Assembly (NCBI RefSeq): GCF_900129645.1
Contig: NZ_FSQZ01000001.1
Span: 1,822,001 to 1,886,000 of the forward strand
Direction of reading: 5' to 3'
Length of the DNA: 64,000 bases
From: Acetomicrobium flavidum
GTDB taxonomy: Bacteria > Synergistota > Synergistia > Synergistales > Acetomicrobiaceae
In this document: in pieces, positions 1 through 8,888 of the stretch
Layout of the letters: each line of letters starts with the position of its first letter
How positions within the stretch are numbered: position 1 is the stretch's first letter
Position numbers and translations under genes: made by a program
The notes under the pieces: model-generated
The model's database searches: none
Told to the model about the DNA's origin: nothing
What the model saw: the letters and a program-made list of their open reading frames with translations, nothing else

Positions 1-1
1 C

Positions 2-343
2 GGTTTAACGGCCCTAGTAGTGGGGATACTCTTTTTGTGCGCCCTCTTCATATCTCCCATAGCAAAGATTGTACCGTCTGTGGCCACTGCGCCGGCTCTG
101 GTCATGGTTGGCGTCTTCATGATGCAGTCACTTAAAAATTTGAATTTCGACGATCTGACCGAGATAACCCCCGCGTGTATCACGATATTTGCGATGCCCT
201 TTACTTACTCCATAGCAGAAGGCATTTCCTGGGGGATAATCTCCTACGCCCTGATCAAGTTGCTCTCCGGGCGCGGCAAGGAAGTCAGCAAGACCATGTA
301 TGTGCTGGCCATACTTTTCTTGCTCAAGGAGTTTGCCCTTTAA
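2..343 (+). CDS. NCS2/AzgA-type purine permease, C-terminal part (cut by window edge)
   Basis: This is the last ~114 residues of a membrane transporter whose reading frame is open to the left edge, so the start lies outside the window. The sequence has several hydrophobic segments and the pattern VATAPALVMVGVFMM, followed by a segment with FAMPFTYSIAEGISWG, which is typical of the AzgA/PbuG branch of the NCS2 family (hypoxanthine/guanine/adenine uptake with protons at the inner membrane). It converges on purD with only 20 bp between stop codons, so purine salvage and synthesis genes sit side by side. The exact purine specificity cannot be read from this fragment. Confidence 0.85.
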   Translation, partial: GLTALVVGILFLCALFISPIAKIVPSVATAPALVMVGVFMMQSLKNLNFDDLTEITPACITIFAMPFTYSIAEGISWGIISYALIKLLSGRGKEVSKTMYVLAILFLLKEFAL

Positions 344-363
344 TGTAAGTTGAAAACTTAAGG

Positions 364-1632
364 TTAAACGAAGGCCTGCCACGCTATGTCCCTACGGTAG
401 TGGGCGTCCTTGAAGGTTATGGATGATATAGCGCGGTAGGCCTTATCTCTTGCCTCTTTCAGGTCGTCGGCAAGCCCAACGACCGTAAGCACCCTTCCGC
501 CGTTAGTGAGAAATTTGCCCCCTTCCATCCTGGTTCCCGAGTGAAATGCGATGACGTCGTCTTTGCCTTCAAGGGCATCTAAGCCTTCGATGGGGTAGCC
601 GATTTCGTATTTGTCCGGGTATCCGCCGGAGGCCATTACGACACCTACGCCGCTTCTGGCGGCGTTGATCTGAGCGCTTTCCTCGAGGTTGCCGCCTGCG
701 CAGGAAACAAAGATCCTGCCCCAATCCACGTCGCAAATGGGGATGACGACTTGCGCCTCAGGATCGCCAAAGCGAACGTTATATTCAAGCACATAAGGAG
801 AGCCTTCATGTATCATCAATCCTGCGTAAATCGTGCCCCTAAAGTCAATCCCTTTGCGCTTTAAGCCCTCTACGGTTGGTTTTACAACTTCGTCTTCGAT
901 CTTAGCTTTAAGCGTATCGTCAACCTGAGGTAGGGGAGAGTAAGCCCCCATTCCTCCCGTGTTTGGGCCCTTGTCACCGTCGTAAGCCCTTTTGTGGTCC
1001 TGGCTTAAGGGAAGCATCCTGTAAGTCCTTCCGTCAGTTATCGCCATGGCCGTAATCTCGTATCCTGCCAGGAAATCTTCTATTACGACGGTACGCCCTG
1101 ACTCCCCTAGGACGCCTTTCACCAGCAGTTGATCTAAAATATTGCGTGCTTCCGTCGTGTCATCTATGATGAAGGCGCCCTTTCCCGCAGCTAAGCCGTC
1201 TGCCTTTATGACGAAAGGCGGCGTACGCTTCTTTAATGCTTCTAAGGCTTTATCGAAACTGCTGCATACGTCAAAGGGCGCGGTGGGAATACGGCAGTCA
1301 TTCATGAACCTTTTGGCGAAGGCCTTGCTTCCTTCAAGCATTGCACCTGCCCTTCCGGGGCCGTAAACTTTGATGCCTTCTTTTCTGAGCACGTCGGCGA
1401 CACCTGCGACAAGCGGAGCCTCGGGGCCTATGACTACGATATCGACCTTTTGGGTTAACGAAAGCTCAAGGACTTCCTTTGAATTTACCGGATTTAGCGG
1501 AAAGACCTCCACCATTTTTGATATGCCGCCGTTTCCGGGGGCTGTTATGACCTCATCTACGAAACTTGATTTCTTCAAGGCGTAAACCAGGGCGTGTTCC
1601 CTTCCTCCTGCCCCCAAGACCAGTGCTTTCAT
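364..1632 (-). CDS. purD: Phosphoribosylamine-glycine ligase (GAR synthetase)
   Basis: Cytosolic ATP-grasp ligase that joins glycine to phosphoribosylamine, step 2 of purine synthesis. The 422-residue length is normal. GAGGREHAL near residue 7 starts the N domain, the ATP-grasp region carries KADGLAAGKG near 143-152 and GPNTGGMGA near 222-230, and YNVRFGDPE near 280 is the metal/ATP-binding signature. The ATG start is preceded by AAGGAGG. It is the last gene of the minus-strand purine operon, 19 bp after purH, and converges on the permease gene at the left edge. Confidence 0.97.
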   Translation of the reverse strand: MKALVLGAGGREHALVYALKKSSFVDEVITAPGNGGISKMVEVFPLNPVNSKEVLELSLTQKVDIVVIGPEAPLVAGVADVLRKEGIKVYGPGRAGAMLEGSKAFAKRFMNDCRIPTAPFDVCSSFDKALEALKKRTPPFVIKADGLAAGKGAFIIDDTTEARNILDQLLVKGVLGESGRTVVIEDFLAGYEITAMAITDGRTYRMLPLSQDHKRAYDGDKGPNTGGMGAYSPLPQVDDTLKAKIEDEVVKPTVEGLKRKGIDFRGTIYAGLMIHEGSPYVLEYNVRFGDPEAQVVIPICDVDWGRIFVSCAGGNLEESAQINAARSGVGVVMASGGYPDKYEIGYPIEGLDALEGKDDVIAFHSGTRMEGGKFLTNGGRVLTVVGLADDLKEARDKAYRAISSITFKDAHYRRDIAWQAFV

Positions 1633-1651
1633 GGCCTATACCTCCTTGCCG

Positions 1652-3184
1652 TCAGTGCCTAAAGGCTCGCATCTTCGTCACGAGCATGGGTATTCTATGC
1701 TTGATGCAAGCTTCCTTGACCTCTTCGTCGCGTTTCGAGCCTCCCGGCTGAAGTATGAGAGCGATGTCTGCACGGGCTGCAATCTCTATACTGTCGGGGA
1801 AGGGGAAAAAGCCGTCTGAGGCCAAAACAGAACCTTTAGCTTTTTGTCCTGCGTGCCTTACCGCCCATTCGACGGCATCAACGCGGCTCGTAAAGCCCGA
1901 TGCGATGGCAACCGTGGCTCCGTCCTTTGCCAGGGCTATGGCGTTGCTTTTTGCCAAGGCGGCTGCCTTCCAGGCGACCAAAGCATCATCTTTTAGCTCA
2001 GGGCGTCTTTCACCAGTCCATTCGCCTCCTTCAAAGTCCGGGTCAGGAGCCATTACGTCTTCCTGCGCCAAAAACCCGAAGGCGGTCTTGGTCAACCGCA
2101 GCTCATCGCGCTTGCTTAAATCGAAGGAGATTAACCTCAGGTTGGGCCTTTTTTCCTTAAATGCTTCGACGGCTTCAGTTGAAAAGCCTGGAGCTACGAT
2201 GATTTCATAAAACTTTGATGCAAGTTTCACCGCTGTGTCCTTGTCCACCTCGCGAGTCAGCCCTATGATGCCCCCATAAGCTGACAGGGGATCGCAGGCC
2301 AAGGCACCTTCATAAGCTGACGGCAAATCCTTTCCAATGGCCATCCCGCAGGGGGTGGTGTGTTTTATGATCACGCATCCTGTCCTGTCGCCCAAAAGCA
2401 GGATGCCCTTTACGGCTGCCTCTGCGTCGAGGATATTGTTATAAGACAGTTCACTTCCTCCAAGCTGCTTAAAGGGAAGTTTTTGCAGCGGTTGAGCGTA
2501 AAGGGCGGCCCTTTGATAGGGGTTTTCGCCGTACCTTAGGGAAGCAGCCTTTTTTAAGGACACAGGGTAAACATCGGGAAACAAATCTTCTTCCTTCATG
2601 GCCTTGGACAGCGCGAAATGGATGATCGAATCGTAGGAAGCGGTGGCGGCGAGGGCCTTTAGCGCCAAGCGTTGGCGCGTTTTAATGGAGACGTTACCAA
2701 GGGACTTGATCTCTTCGATGACCGTGCCGTAATCGCGAGGGTCAGTTACGATAGTGACGTAGCGATAATTTTTTGCTGCAGCCCTTATAAGCGTTACGCC
2801 CCCGATGTCGATGTTTTCGATGAGATCTCCCAGATCTGCCTTCCTCTTTGCCACTTCCTCGAAGGGATACAAGTTGCAGACGACTACGTCTATAAGCGGT
2901 ATGTTCCATTTTTCGACGTCCGCCAGGTCTGCATCGAAATCTCGCCTTGCCAGTATGCCTCCAAGCACCGAAGGATGCAGGGTCTTGACGCGTCCTCCAA
3001 GGATATGGGGGTAGCCCGACAGGTCTGCTATTTCCCTGACGGAAAGACCGTGTTCCTTTAAGTAATTTGCCGTCCCTGAGGATGAAACTATTTCGTAGCC
3101 CGCCTCATGTAAGCCCTTTGCCAGCTCTTCGACCCCGCTTTTGTCGAAGACGGAAATGAGCGCCCTTCTAACGTGATCCCTCAA
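1652..3184 (-). CDS. purH: Bifunctional AICAR transformylase / IMP cyclohydrolase
   Basis: Performs the last two steps to IMP: formyl transfer from 10-formyltetrahydrofolate to AICAR, then ring closure. The 510-residue length is standard. The N-terminal MGS-like cyclohydrolase domain starts RRALISVFDKSG and contains GGRVKTLHP near residue 65. The transformylase domain has RYGENPYQ near 218 and IKHTTPCG near 273. The start is a TTG with GGGAGG ten bases upstream, inside the end of purN, so the two genes overlap by 17 bp and are probably translationally coupled. Confidence 0.96.
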   Translation of the reverse strand: MRDHVRRALISVFDKSGVEELAKGLHEAGYEIVSSSGTANYLKEHGLSVREIADLSGYPHILGGRVKTLHPSVLGGILARRDFDADLADVEKWNIPLIDVVVCNLYPFEEVAKRKADLGDLIENIDIGGVTLIRAAAKNYRYVTIVTDPRDYGTVIEEIKSLGNVSIKTRQRLALKALAATASYDSIIHFALSKAMKEEDLFPDVYPVSLKKAASLRYGENPYQRAALYAQPLQKLPFKQLGGSELSYNNILDAEAAVKGILLLGDRTGCVIIKHTTPCGMAIGKDLPSAYEGALACDPLSAYGGIIGLTREVDKDTAVKLASKFYEIIVAPGFSTEAVEAFKEKRPNLRLISFDLSKRDELRLTKTAFGFLAQEDVMAPDPDFEGGEWTGERRPELKDDALVAWKAAALAKSNAIALAKDGATVAIASGFTSRVDAVEWAVRHAGQKAKGSVLASDGFFPFPDSIEIAARADIALILQPGGSKRDEEVKEACIKHRIPMLVTKMRAFRH

Positions 3185-3773
3185 TTATCATACGCCTCCC
3201 TCGTCTTAGGTAGCGGCCCGCAAAGAGGTCTTTAAGCGTCCGCCAGTAGATGTCGTGTTCGACCTCATGTATCTTTGCCTCTAAGCTTTCAAGGCTGTCC
3301 TCGTCCAAGATGCGAACTTCGGCCTGGTTCAATATGGGGCCGTGATCCACCATTTCATCGACCAGATGCACGGTGACGCCCGTAACCTTGACACCGTATT
3401 CGTAGGCATCCTTTATGGCCTGCGTTCCCGGAAATGCTGGCAGTAACGACGGATGTATGTTTACTACCCTTTCGCTGTGTCTGGCCACAAATTGAGAGGA
3501 AAGTATCCTCATAAAGCCCGCCAGCACGATCCAGTCGACCGAATGTTTGCTAAGTTCTTCATCCAAGGCGGCCTCAGCTATGGCCCTGCCCCTATCGTAG
3601 GGAAGTACCAGCGTCTTGAAGTTCATGACTTTGGCCTTATTGAGACCTAAAGCATCAGCCTTATCGCTTGCGACGAAGGCTACGTTTGCATTAAGCTCTC
3701 CGCTTTTGCATTTGCCGGCCAGGGCCTCCATGTTGGTGCCGCGACCGGATATTAAAATTGCCATGTTCGTCAC
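3168..3773 (-). CDS. purN: Phosphoribosylglycinamide formyltransferase (folate type)
   Basis: Transfers a formyl group from 10-formyltetrahydrofolate to GAR. About 201 residues, as usual for the family. ISGRGTNMEAL near residue 8 is the phosphate-binding loop; VLAGFMRIL, the catalytic region NIHPSLLPAFPG near 106-117, and VTVHLVDEMVDHGPI (catalytic His and Asp) are all present. The start is a GTG preceded by GAGGTGAT; it overlaps the end of purM by 4 bp (GTGA). Confidence 0.96.
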   Translation of the reverse strand: MTNMAILISGRGTNMEALAGKCKSGELNANVAFVASDKADALGLNKAKVMNFKTLVLPYDRGRAIAEAALDEELSKHSVDWIVLAGFMRILSSQFVARHSERVVNIHPSLLPAFPGTQAIKDAYEYGVKVTGVTVHLVDEMVDHGPILNQAEVRILDEDSLESLEAKIHEVEHDIYWRTLKDLFAGRYLRRGRRMIIEGSR

Positions 3774-4762
3774 GCCGTGATCACCTCGCCTATCACGCAG
3801 TAAGGCTCGCTCATCTCCTTTAAGGTGTCCTCAAGGCCGGGAAGGTTGGTTTTTTCGATGACCAAGACAAACCCTATGCCTAAGTTGAATACCTTTCTCA
3901 TCTCCCCTTCCTCGACGCCCGCCTTGGCGATGAGATCGTAGATCTTAGGCCTTTTCCAGGAGCTGTAATCTACTGATATGGCAAGTCCCTCGGGTATGAC
4001 CCGCATGACGTTGCCTTCAAGGCCGCCTCCCGTGATGTGTGCCATTGCCTTTATTCTAACCTTTTCCATTATTTTTGCTATGATACGGGGATAAAGTCGC
4101 GTTGGTTCAAGGAGAGTTTTATAAAGTGGCCTTCCTTCCCCCAGGGGATCGCTGTCAAGGGAAAGCTTCAAGCCGTCTTCCAGCAGCACCTTTCGCACCA
4201 GGCTGAAGCCGTTACTGTGAAGCCCGCTCGAAGGGAGGCCTACCAGCAGGTCGCATGCCGTTATGTCTTGGCCTGTGATGAGTTTGCTTTTTTTGGCCAA
4301 GCCCACGGCAAAACCTGCCAGATCAAATCCGTCTGGGGGATAAGTGCCCGGCATCTCCGCTGTTTCCCCGCCAAGCAGGGCGCAACCGCTTTGCCTGCAG
4401 GCCTCGGCGATGCCGTAAATTAGGCCGGAAAACCTTTGACCATCCAGCCTACCGCAGGCTATGTAGTCTAGGAAAAACAATGGCCTGGCGCCACAGGTTA
4501 TGAGGTCGTTTACGTTCATGGCGACTAAGTCCTGGCCCAATCCGGCAAACTGGTCGGCCTTCTTTGCTATTTCAAGCTTTGTGCCTACGCCGTCGCAGCA
4601 GGCCGCAAGACAGAGGTCATCCCCCAGGTCGTAAAGGCCGCTAAAACCTCCTATCCCTGAGATGACGCCTTCTTGAGCTATGGATGCGGCCCTCTTTACG
4701 ATGTCTATCCAGTCGTCAGCCGCCTTTAAGGACACGCCCGCACCTTCGTAGGTCCACTTCAC
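3770..4762 (-). CDS. purM: Phosphoribosylformylglycinamidine cyclo-ligase (AIR synthetase)
   Basis: Closes the imidazole ring of FGAM with ATP to give AIR. This PurM/PurL-superfamily protein has GGFSGLYDL near residue 38, CCDGVGTKL near 57, the nucleotide loop LGGETAEMPG near 130, and the C-terminal-domain motif AHITGGGL. I place the start at the second in-frame GTG (MKWTYEGAG), because AGGAG lies eight bases before it. The first GTG would directly abut that sequence. Length from this start is 330 residues, normal for the family. Confidence 0.95.
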   Translation of the reverse strand: MKWTYEGAGVSLKAADDWIDIVKRAASIAQEGVISGIGGFSGLYDLGDDLCLAACCDGVGTKLEIAKKADQFAGLGQDLVAMNVNDLITCGARPLFFLDYIACGRLDGQRFSGLIYGIAEACRQSGCALLGGETAEMPGTYPPDGFDLAGFAVGLAKKSKLITGQDITACDLLVGLPSSGLHSNGFSLVRKVLLEDGLKLSLDSDPLGEGRPLYKTLLEPTRLYPRIIAKIMEKVRIKAMAHITGGGLEGNVMRVIPEGLAISVDYSSWKRPKIYDLIAKAGVEEGEMRKVFNLGIGFVLVIEKTNLPGLEDTLKEMSEPYCVIGEVITA

Positions 4763-4767
4763 CTTGG

Positions 4768-6117
4768 TCACTCCTTTAGATATAGGCCGCTAAAGCAAGC
4801 CGTGCAAAGCTCCTCTTCGGGAAGGCCAACAGAGCAAACGAGGTCGCTTACGTCAAGAAAGCACAGGGAATCTGCTCCTACATAGTCCCTTAAGGCCTCT
4901 ACGTCCATTTTGGCAGCAGCCAGGTCGGAAGACGTCGGCGTGTCGATGCCGTAAAGACAAGGAAATTTCACGGGAGGGGAGGCTATTCGAAGGTGCACCC
5001 TCATGGCACCGGCATCTCGAAGAAATTTAACAGCCATCTTGGACGTGGTGCCACGAACGATGGAGTCGTCCACGACTACGATGCTTTTGCCCTTGATTAA
5101 GCCCTTTATTGGGTTCAGCTTGATCTGCACCCCGAGAGATCTCACTCTTTGTGTTGGCTGTATGAAGGTGCGCCCGACATACCTGTTTTTGACGACTGCC
5201 ATCTCGAAGGGCAGCTTTGATTTCGAGGCATATCCTAAGGCGCCTATTGTGCCGCTGTCGGGCATGCCCAAGACCAGCTCGCCCTCACTGCAGGGGCATG
5301 TGCAGGCAAGCCTTTGTCCTAACTTGAGCCTCACGTCGTAGACGGATTTGTCGTCTATGACGCTGTCGGGGCGTGCCAGATATACGTATTCAAAGGAACA
5401 TCTGAAATGTCTCTCTGCCTTTACGGGCATGTTTAAGCTTTCAAGCTTGCCCTCCTCTATGATGACTATTTCGCCAGGCGCTACGTCTCTGACGAAATCG
5501 GCGTTCACTATGTCCAGCGCGCAACTTTCGGAGGCCACATAGTAAACGTCATCCCTTTTTCCTATGACCAAAGGCCTAAATCCCCAAGGGTCCCTGGCTG
5601 CGACCAGACGACCTTCGATTATGGCTATGATACTAAAGGCACCCCTTAGTTTGCTTAAGGACTTTACCAGAGCATCTATGGGAGACAGGCTTTGCTCGTG
5701 CGCCATGAGGTGCAATATCACTTCCGTATCTGTGGTAGATTGAAATATGGCGCCTCTGGATTCCAGGTCGCGTTTAAGGGCCCTTGCGTTCGTTATGTTG
5801 CCGTTGTGGGCAACGGCGATTTGTCCCTTTGAGTAGGTGGCATGCAGGGGTTGGGCGTTTATTATGTTGGACTCCCCTGCAGTCGAGTAGCGCACATGCC
5901 CTATGGCGCATTTTGTCCTTTCTTTGGCCAGCTCTTCCTGATTTAAACAGGCATGCACCAAACCCATTCCCTTTTGAAGCTCTAAGTTTCCCTTGCCGTC
6001 AAGCCATGCTATCCCTGCCGATTCCTGCCCGCGGTGCTGAAGGGCATATAAACCCAGGTACAGGTCCTCTAAAACGGAAGACATCCTTGGAGCGCTTACG
6101 CCAAATATCCCGCACAT
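4768..6117 (-). CDS. purF: Amidophosphoribosyltransferase
   Basis: First committed step of purine synthesis: glutamine plus PRPP give phosphoribosylamine. The protein starts MCGIFG with the catalytic N-terminal cysteine directly at position 2, so no long propeptide is encoded. The class II glutaminase domain covers roughly residues 2-230. The PRPP-binding loop VVVDDSIVRGTTS lies near residue 345. Extra cysteines (RCSFEY, LCTACFSG) resemble the iron-sulfur cluster ligands of the Bacillus-type enzyme. The ATG has GGAGG nine bases upstream. It lies between purL and purM. Confidence 0.96.
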   Translation of the reverse strand: MCGIFGVSAPRMSSVLEDLYLGLYALQHRGQESAGIAWLDGKGNLELQKGMGLVHACLNQEELAKERTKCAIGHVRYSTAGESNIINAQPLHATYSKGQIAVAHNGNITNARALKRDLESRGAIFQSTTDTEVILHLMAHEQSLSPIDALVKSLSKLRGAFSIIAIIEGRLVAARDPWGFRPLVIGKRDDVYYVASESCALDIVNADFVRDVAPGEIVIIEEGKLESLNMPVKAERHFRCSFEYVYLARPDSVIDDKSVYDVRLKLGQRLACTCPCSEGELVLGMPDSGTIGALGYASKSKLPFEMAVVKNRYVGRTFIQPTQRVRSLGVQIKLNPIKGLIKGKSIVVVDDSIVRGTTSKMAVKFLRDAGAMRVHLRIASPPVKFPCLYGIDTPTSSDLAAAKMDVEALRDYVGADSLCFLDVSDLVCSVGLPEEELCTACFSGLYLKE

Positions 6118-6132
6118 CTTCTTACCTCCGGA

Positions 6133-8217
6133 TCAGACAAATCGAAGCGTGTCATCTTTGATAACGCTCCCTAGCTCTGTAACCTTAAAACCATCCCATA
6201 TTTCAAGGAATTTATCCGTCTTTTCCTCCGGTACCGCGTAAAGCGCGCGAGGGCATCCTTCGCCAAAAAGAAATTCCACGTCAAAGCTTTTGATTGCAGC
6301 GCCCAAATTGGATTGCCTTAGCATCTTGATGATCGCCATCGCGACTCCCCCCAAGCCGACGCACCTGCCGCTTGAGGCTGCCGCCTCCAAGGCAGTTTTA
6401 CGTGCACGGCTGCAAAAGTCGCGCTCGGCGTCAAAGTCGAGAGGCTCAAGGGGTCCGCTTAACCTTCCTTCAAAGATCCGCTCAAAGGCGCTTGCCTTCA
6501 AAGACCCGCCGCTTCCGACGAGAAATAGCTTGTCCGATACATTTGGCTCGTTGCTTTTTAAGAACTTCTCGTCGTCGAAATACCCGACGGCACATACAAC
6601 GGGCGATGGCAATATGGCGCCCTGGGGCGACTCGTTATAAAGGCTCACGTTTCCTGAGACTATGGGGCAGTCAAGCTCCTGACAAGCTAACGCCATTCCC
6701 CTTATGACCTCGGACATGGTCCAGAAGTTTTCCGGAACCTCCGGGGACGGAAAGTTGAGGCAATCGGTCATGCCCAAAGGATACGCCCCGGCGACGGCCA
6801 ATTTTCTTACTGCCTTGGCCACGGTCTCCATGCCCCCGATCAGCGGATCAATCGCGCATCTCCACGGGTCGCTTGCCGCAGATAAGGCTATGAGCCTGTC
6901 AATCTCCTTGACGTAGATGATTGCCACGGAGTTTCCCGGCCCAAGCGTGGTCCTTGTTTGAACCATGTGATCGTATTGCTCGTATATCCAGGATTTGTCC
7001 TCAAACTGAGGAAGCTCGGATAAGGCCTTTGCAACCGACATGGGGTCCTTGCCGTCTATGTTGGTTTGAGGTTTTGTGGGGTAATGTATGACCCTTTGGG
7101 CAGGCTCCCTTTTTGGCCAGTCTATCGTGGGGCCCGAAGCGAGCATGGAAGCCGGAACGTCTGCTGCCACCTGGCCCTTGAAGTACAAAACGAACCTGTC
7201 CTGCTCGATGAGCCTTCCAATATTGGCGCACTCAAGCCCCCATTTGTCGGCTATCTTTTTGACGTCGCCGTAGTGTCGTTCTTCTATGACCAAAAGCATC
7301 CTTTCCTGGGATTCGGACAAGGCGATCTCAAAGGGGTTCATGCTCTCTTCCCGCAAGGGTACGTTATCAAGGTAAAGTTCTGCGCCGGCATGAGCCTTGG
7401 CGGCCAGCTCGACGGCAGAGGACGTTATGCCGGCGGCGCCCATGTCCTGCATGCTCACTATAAATCCTTTGTCCAAAATTTCGAGGCAGCACTCTATGAG
7501 CAACTTTTCGGCGAAGGGATCTCCCATTTGGACCTGTGGCTTGCTCTTCTTGACGGCTTCATCTAGCTCTGCGGATGCAAAGGCAGCGCCTGCGATCCCA
7601 TCGCGGCCGGTCTTTGAGCCAAGAAGTACCAGCACATGTCCTGGCTTGGAAGTATCTGACTTCACGACACCGTCTAACCTTACAAGCCCTGCGCACATCG
7701 CGTTTACCAGTGGATTTCCCGCGTAGCAGGGGTCGTAGTAAGTAAGGCCTCCGACGGTGGGTACGCCTACGCAGTTGCCGTAGCTTCCGACGCCCTTTAT
7801 TATCCCTTCTCTAAGGTAATTCGATCTTCTGTCGTCCGGAGGCCCAAAAAAGAGGCAATCCATCGAGGCGATGGGCCTGGCTCCCATGGCAATTACGTCC
7901 CTTATTATCCCTCCTACGCCTGTTGCGGCGCCCTGGACGGGCTCGACGGCGGAGGGGTGATTGTGGCTTTCCATCTTAAAGGCTATGCCGATACCTGAGC
8001 CTATATCAACGATACCGGCGTTTTCTCCAGGTCCCTGAAAGACGTATCTGCCCTTCGTTGGAAACATGGCAAGCAGACGTTTTGTTGACTTGTAGCAGCA
8101 ATGCTCGGACCACATCACGCCGAAGAGGCCAAGCTCCGTATCGTTGGGTTCCCTTTGCAAGGTCTCCTTTATTTGTCTGTATTCTTCTTCCCTAAGCCCG
8201 AAAAGGTCTTTCTTCAT
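6133..8217 (-). CDS. purL: FGAM synthase subunit PurL (small, multisubunit type)
   Basis: ATP-dependent synthase subunit that works with PurQ (glutaminase) and PurS. Its ~694 residues fit the short PurL type, not the 1300-residue fused enzyme, which agrees with the separate purQ and the PurS domain on PurC. MWSEHCCYKSTKRLL near residue 37 and ESHNHPSAVEPVQGAATGVGG near residue 85 are hallmark motifs. I place the start at the ATG that forms an ATGA overlap with the purQ stop and has AAAGGAG eight bases upstream; an in-frame upstream codon lacks such a site. Confidence 0.96.
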   Translation of the reverse strand: MKKDLFGLREEEYRQIKETLQREPNDTELGLFGVMWSEHCCYKSTKRLLAMFPTKGRYVFQGPGENAGIVDIGSGIGIAFKMESHNHPSAVEPVQGAATGVGGIIRDVIAMGARPIASMDCLFFGPPDDRRSNYLREGIIKGVGSYGNCVGVPTVGGLTYYDPCYAGNPLVNAMCAGLVRLDGVVKSDTSKPGHVLVLLGSKTGRDGIAGAAFASAELDEAVKKSKPQVQMGDPFAEKLLIECCLEILDKGFIVSMQDMGAAGITSSAVELAAKAHAGAELYLDNVPLREESMNPFEIALSESQERMLLVIEERHYGDVKKIADKWGLECANIGRLIEQDRFVLYFKGQVAADVPASMLASGPTIDWPKREPAQRVIHYPTKPQTNIDGKDPMSVAKALSELPQFEDKSWIYEQYDHMVQTRTTLGPGNSVAIIYVKEIDRLIALSAASDPWRCAIDPLIGGMETVAKAVRKLAVAGAYPLGMTDCLNFPSPEVPENFWTMSEVIRGMALACQELDCPIVSGNVSLYNESPQGAILPSPVVCAVGYFDDEKFLKSNEPNVSDKLFLVGSGGSLKASAFERIFEGRLSGPLEPLDFDAERDFCSRARKTALEAAASSGRCVGLGGVAMAIIKMLRQSNLGAAIKSFDVEFLFGEGCPRALYAVPEEKTDKFLEIWDGFKVTELGSVIKDDTLRFV

Positions 8218-8888
8218 CTTCGTATCTCCTTTACCCACTCGTTTATTCCCTTGAAAAACCTCACGCCGTCCTGACCTCCCACCAACGGGTGAACGACGCG
8301 CTCGGGATGTGGCATCAGGCCCAAGACGTTTTTGGATGCGTTGGTTATCCCGGCTATGGCGTTAAGCGAGCCGTTTGGGTTGTTCAGGTAGCGAAGGGTC
8401 ACGCAGCCGCTTTCCTCAAGCTTTGCTAAAGATGTGTCATCCAAATAAAATAGCCCTTCATGGTGGGCTATGGGGAAGTTGACCACTTCGCCCTGCTTGT
8501 AGAGGAAGGTAAAGGGCGTGTCAATTTGCTCGATCCTTATCTTACAAGGTCTGCATATGAACTTGGTCGAGACGTTAGGAAGGAGCACTCCCGGAAGGAG
8601 ATGGGCTTCCGTAAGTATCTGAAATCCGTTGCAAATGCCCAAAACCAGCCCCCCGCTTGAGGCAAATTCGACCACCGACCCCATGATGGGAGACTTAGCG
8701 GCCATGGCGCCGCTTCGCAAGTAATCGCCGTAAGAAAATCCTCCGGGCAGGACGACGACGTCGCTTTCGGGCAACGACTTTTCGGTGTGCCACACCATGC
8801 TTACGTCGGCGTTACAGCAGACCTCGAAGGCCCACTTCACGTCCAGGTCGCAGTTGCTTCCGGGGAATACGATCACCGAGACCTTCAT
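8214..8888 (-). CDS. purQ: FGAM synthase glutaminase subunit PurQ
   Basis: Class I glutamine amidotransferase that supplies ammonia to PurL. About 224 residues, normal size. GGFSYGDYLRSGA lies near residue 50, the nucleophile elbow LGICNGFQIL near 83-92 holds the catalytic cysteine, and PHPERV near 195 holds the catalytic histidine and glutamate. The start follows the stop of the purC-purS fusion without a gap, and its ribosome binding site GGAGGAAAT lies within the last codons of that gene. Confidence 0.96.
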   Translation of the reverse strand: MKVSVIVFPGSNCDLDVKWAFEVCCNADVSMVWHTEKSLPESDVVVLPGGFSYGDYLRSGAMAAKSPIMGSVVEFASSGGLVLGICNGFQILTEAHLLPGVLLPNVSTKFICRPCKIRIEQIDTPFTFLYKQGEVVNFPIAHHEGLFYLDDTSLAKLEESGCVTLRYLNNPNGSLNAIAGITNASKNVLGLMPHPERVVHPLVGGQDGVRFFKGINEWVKEIRR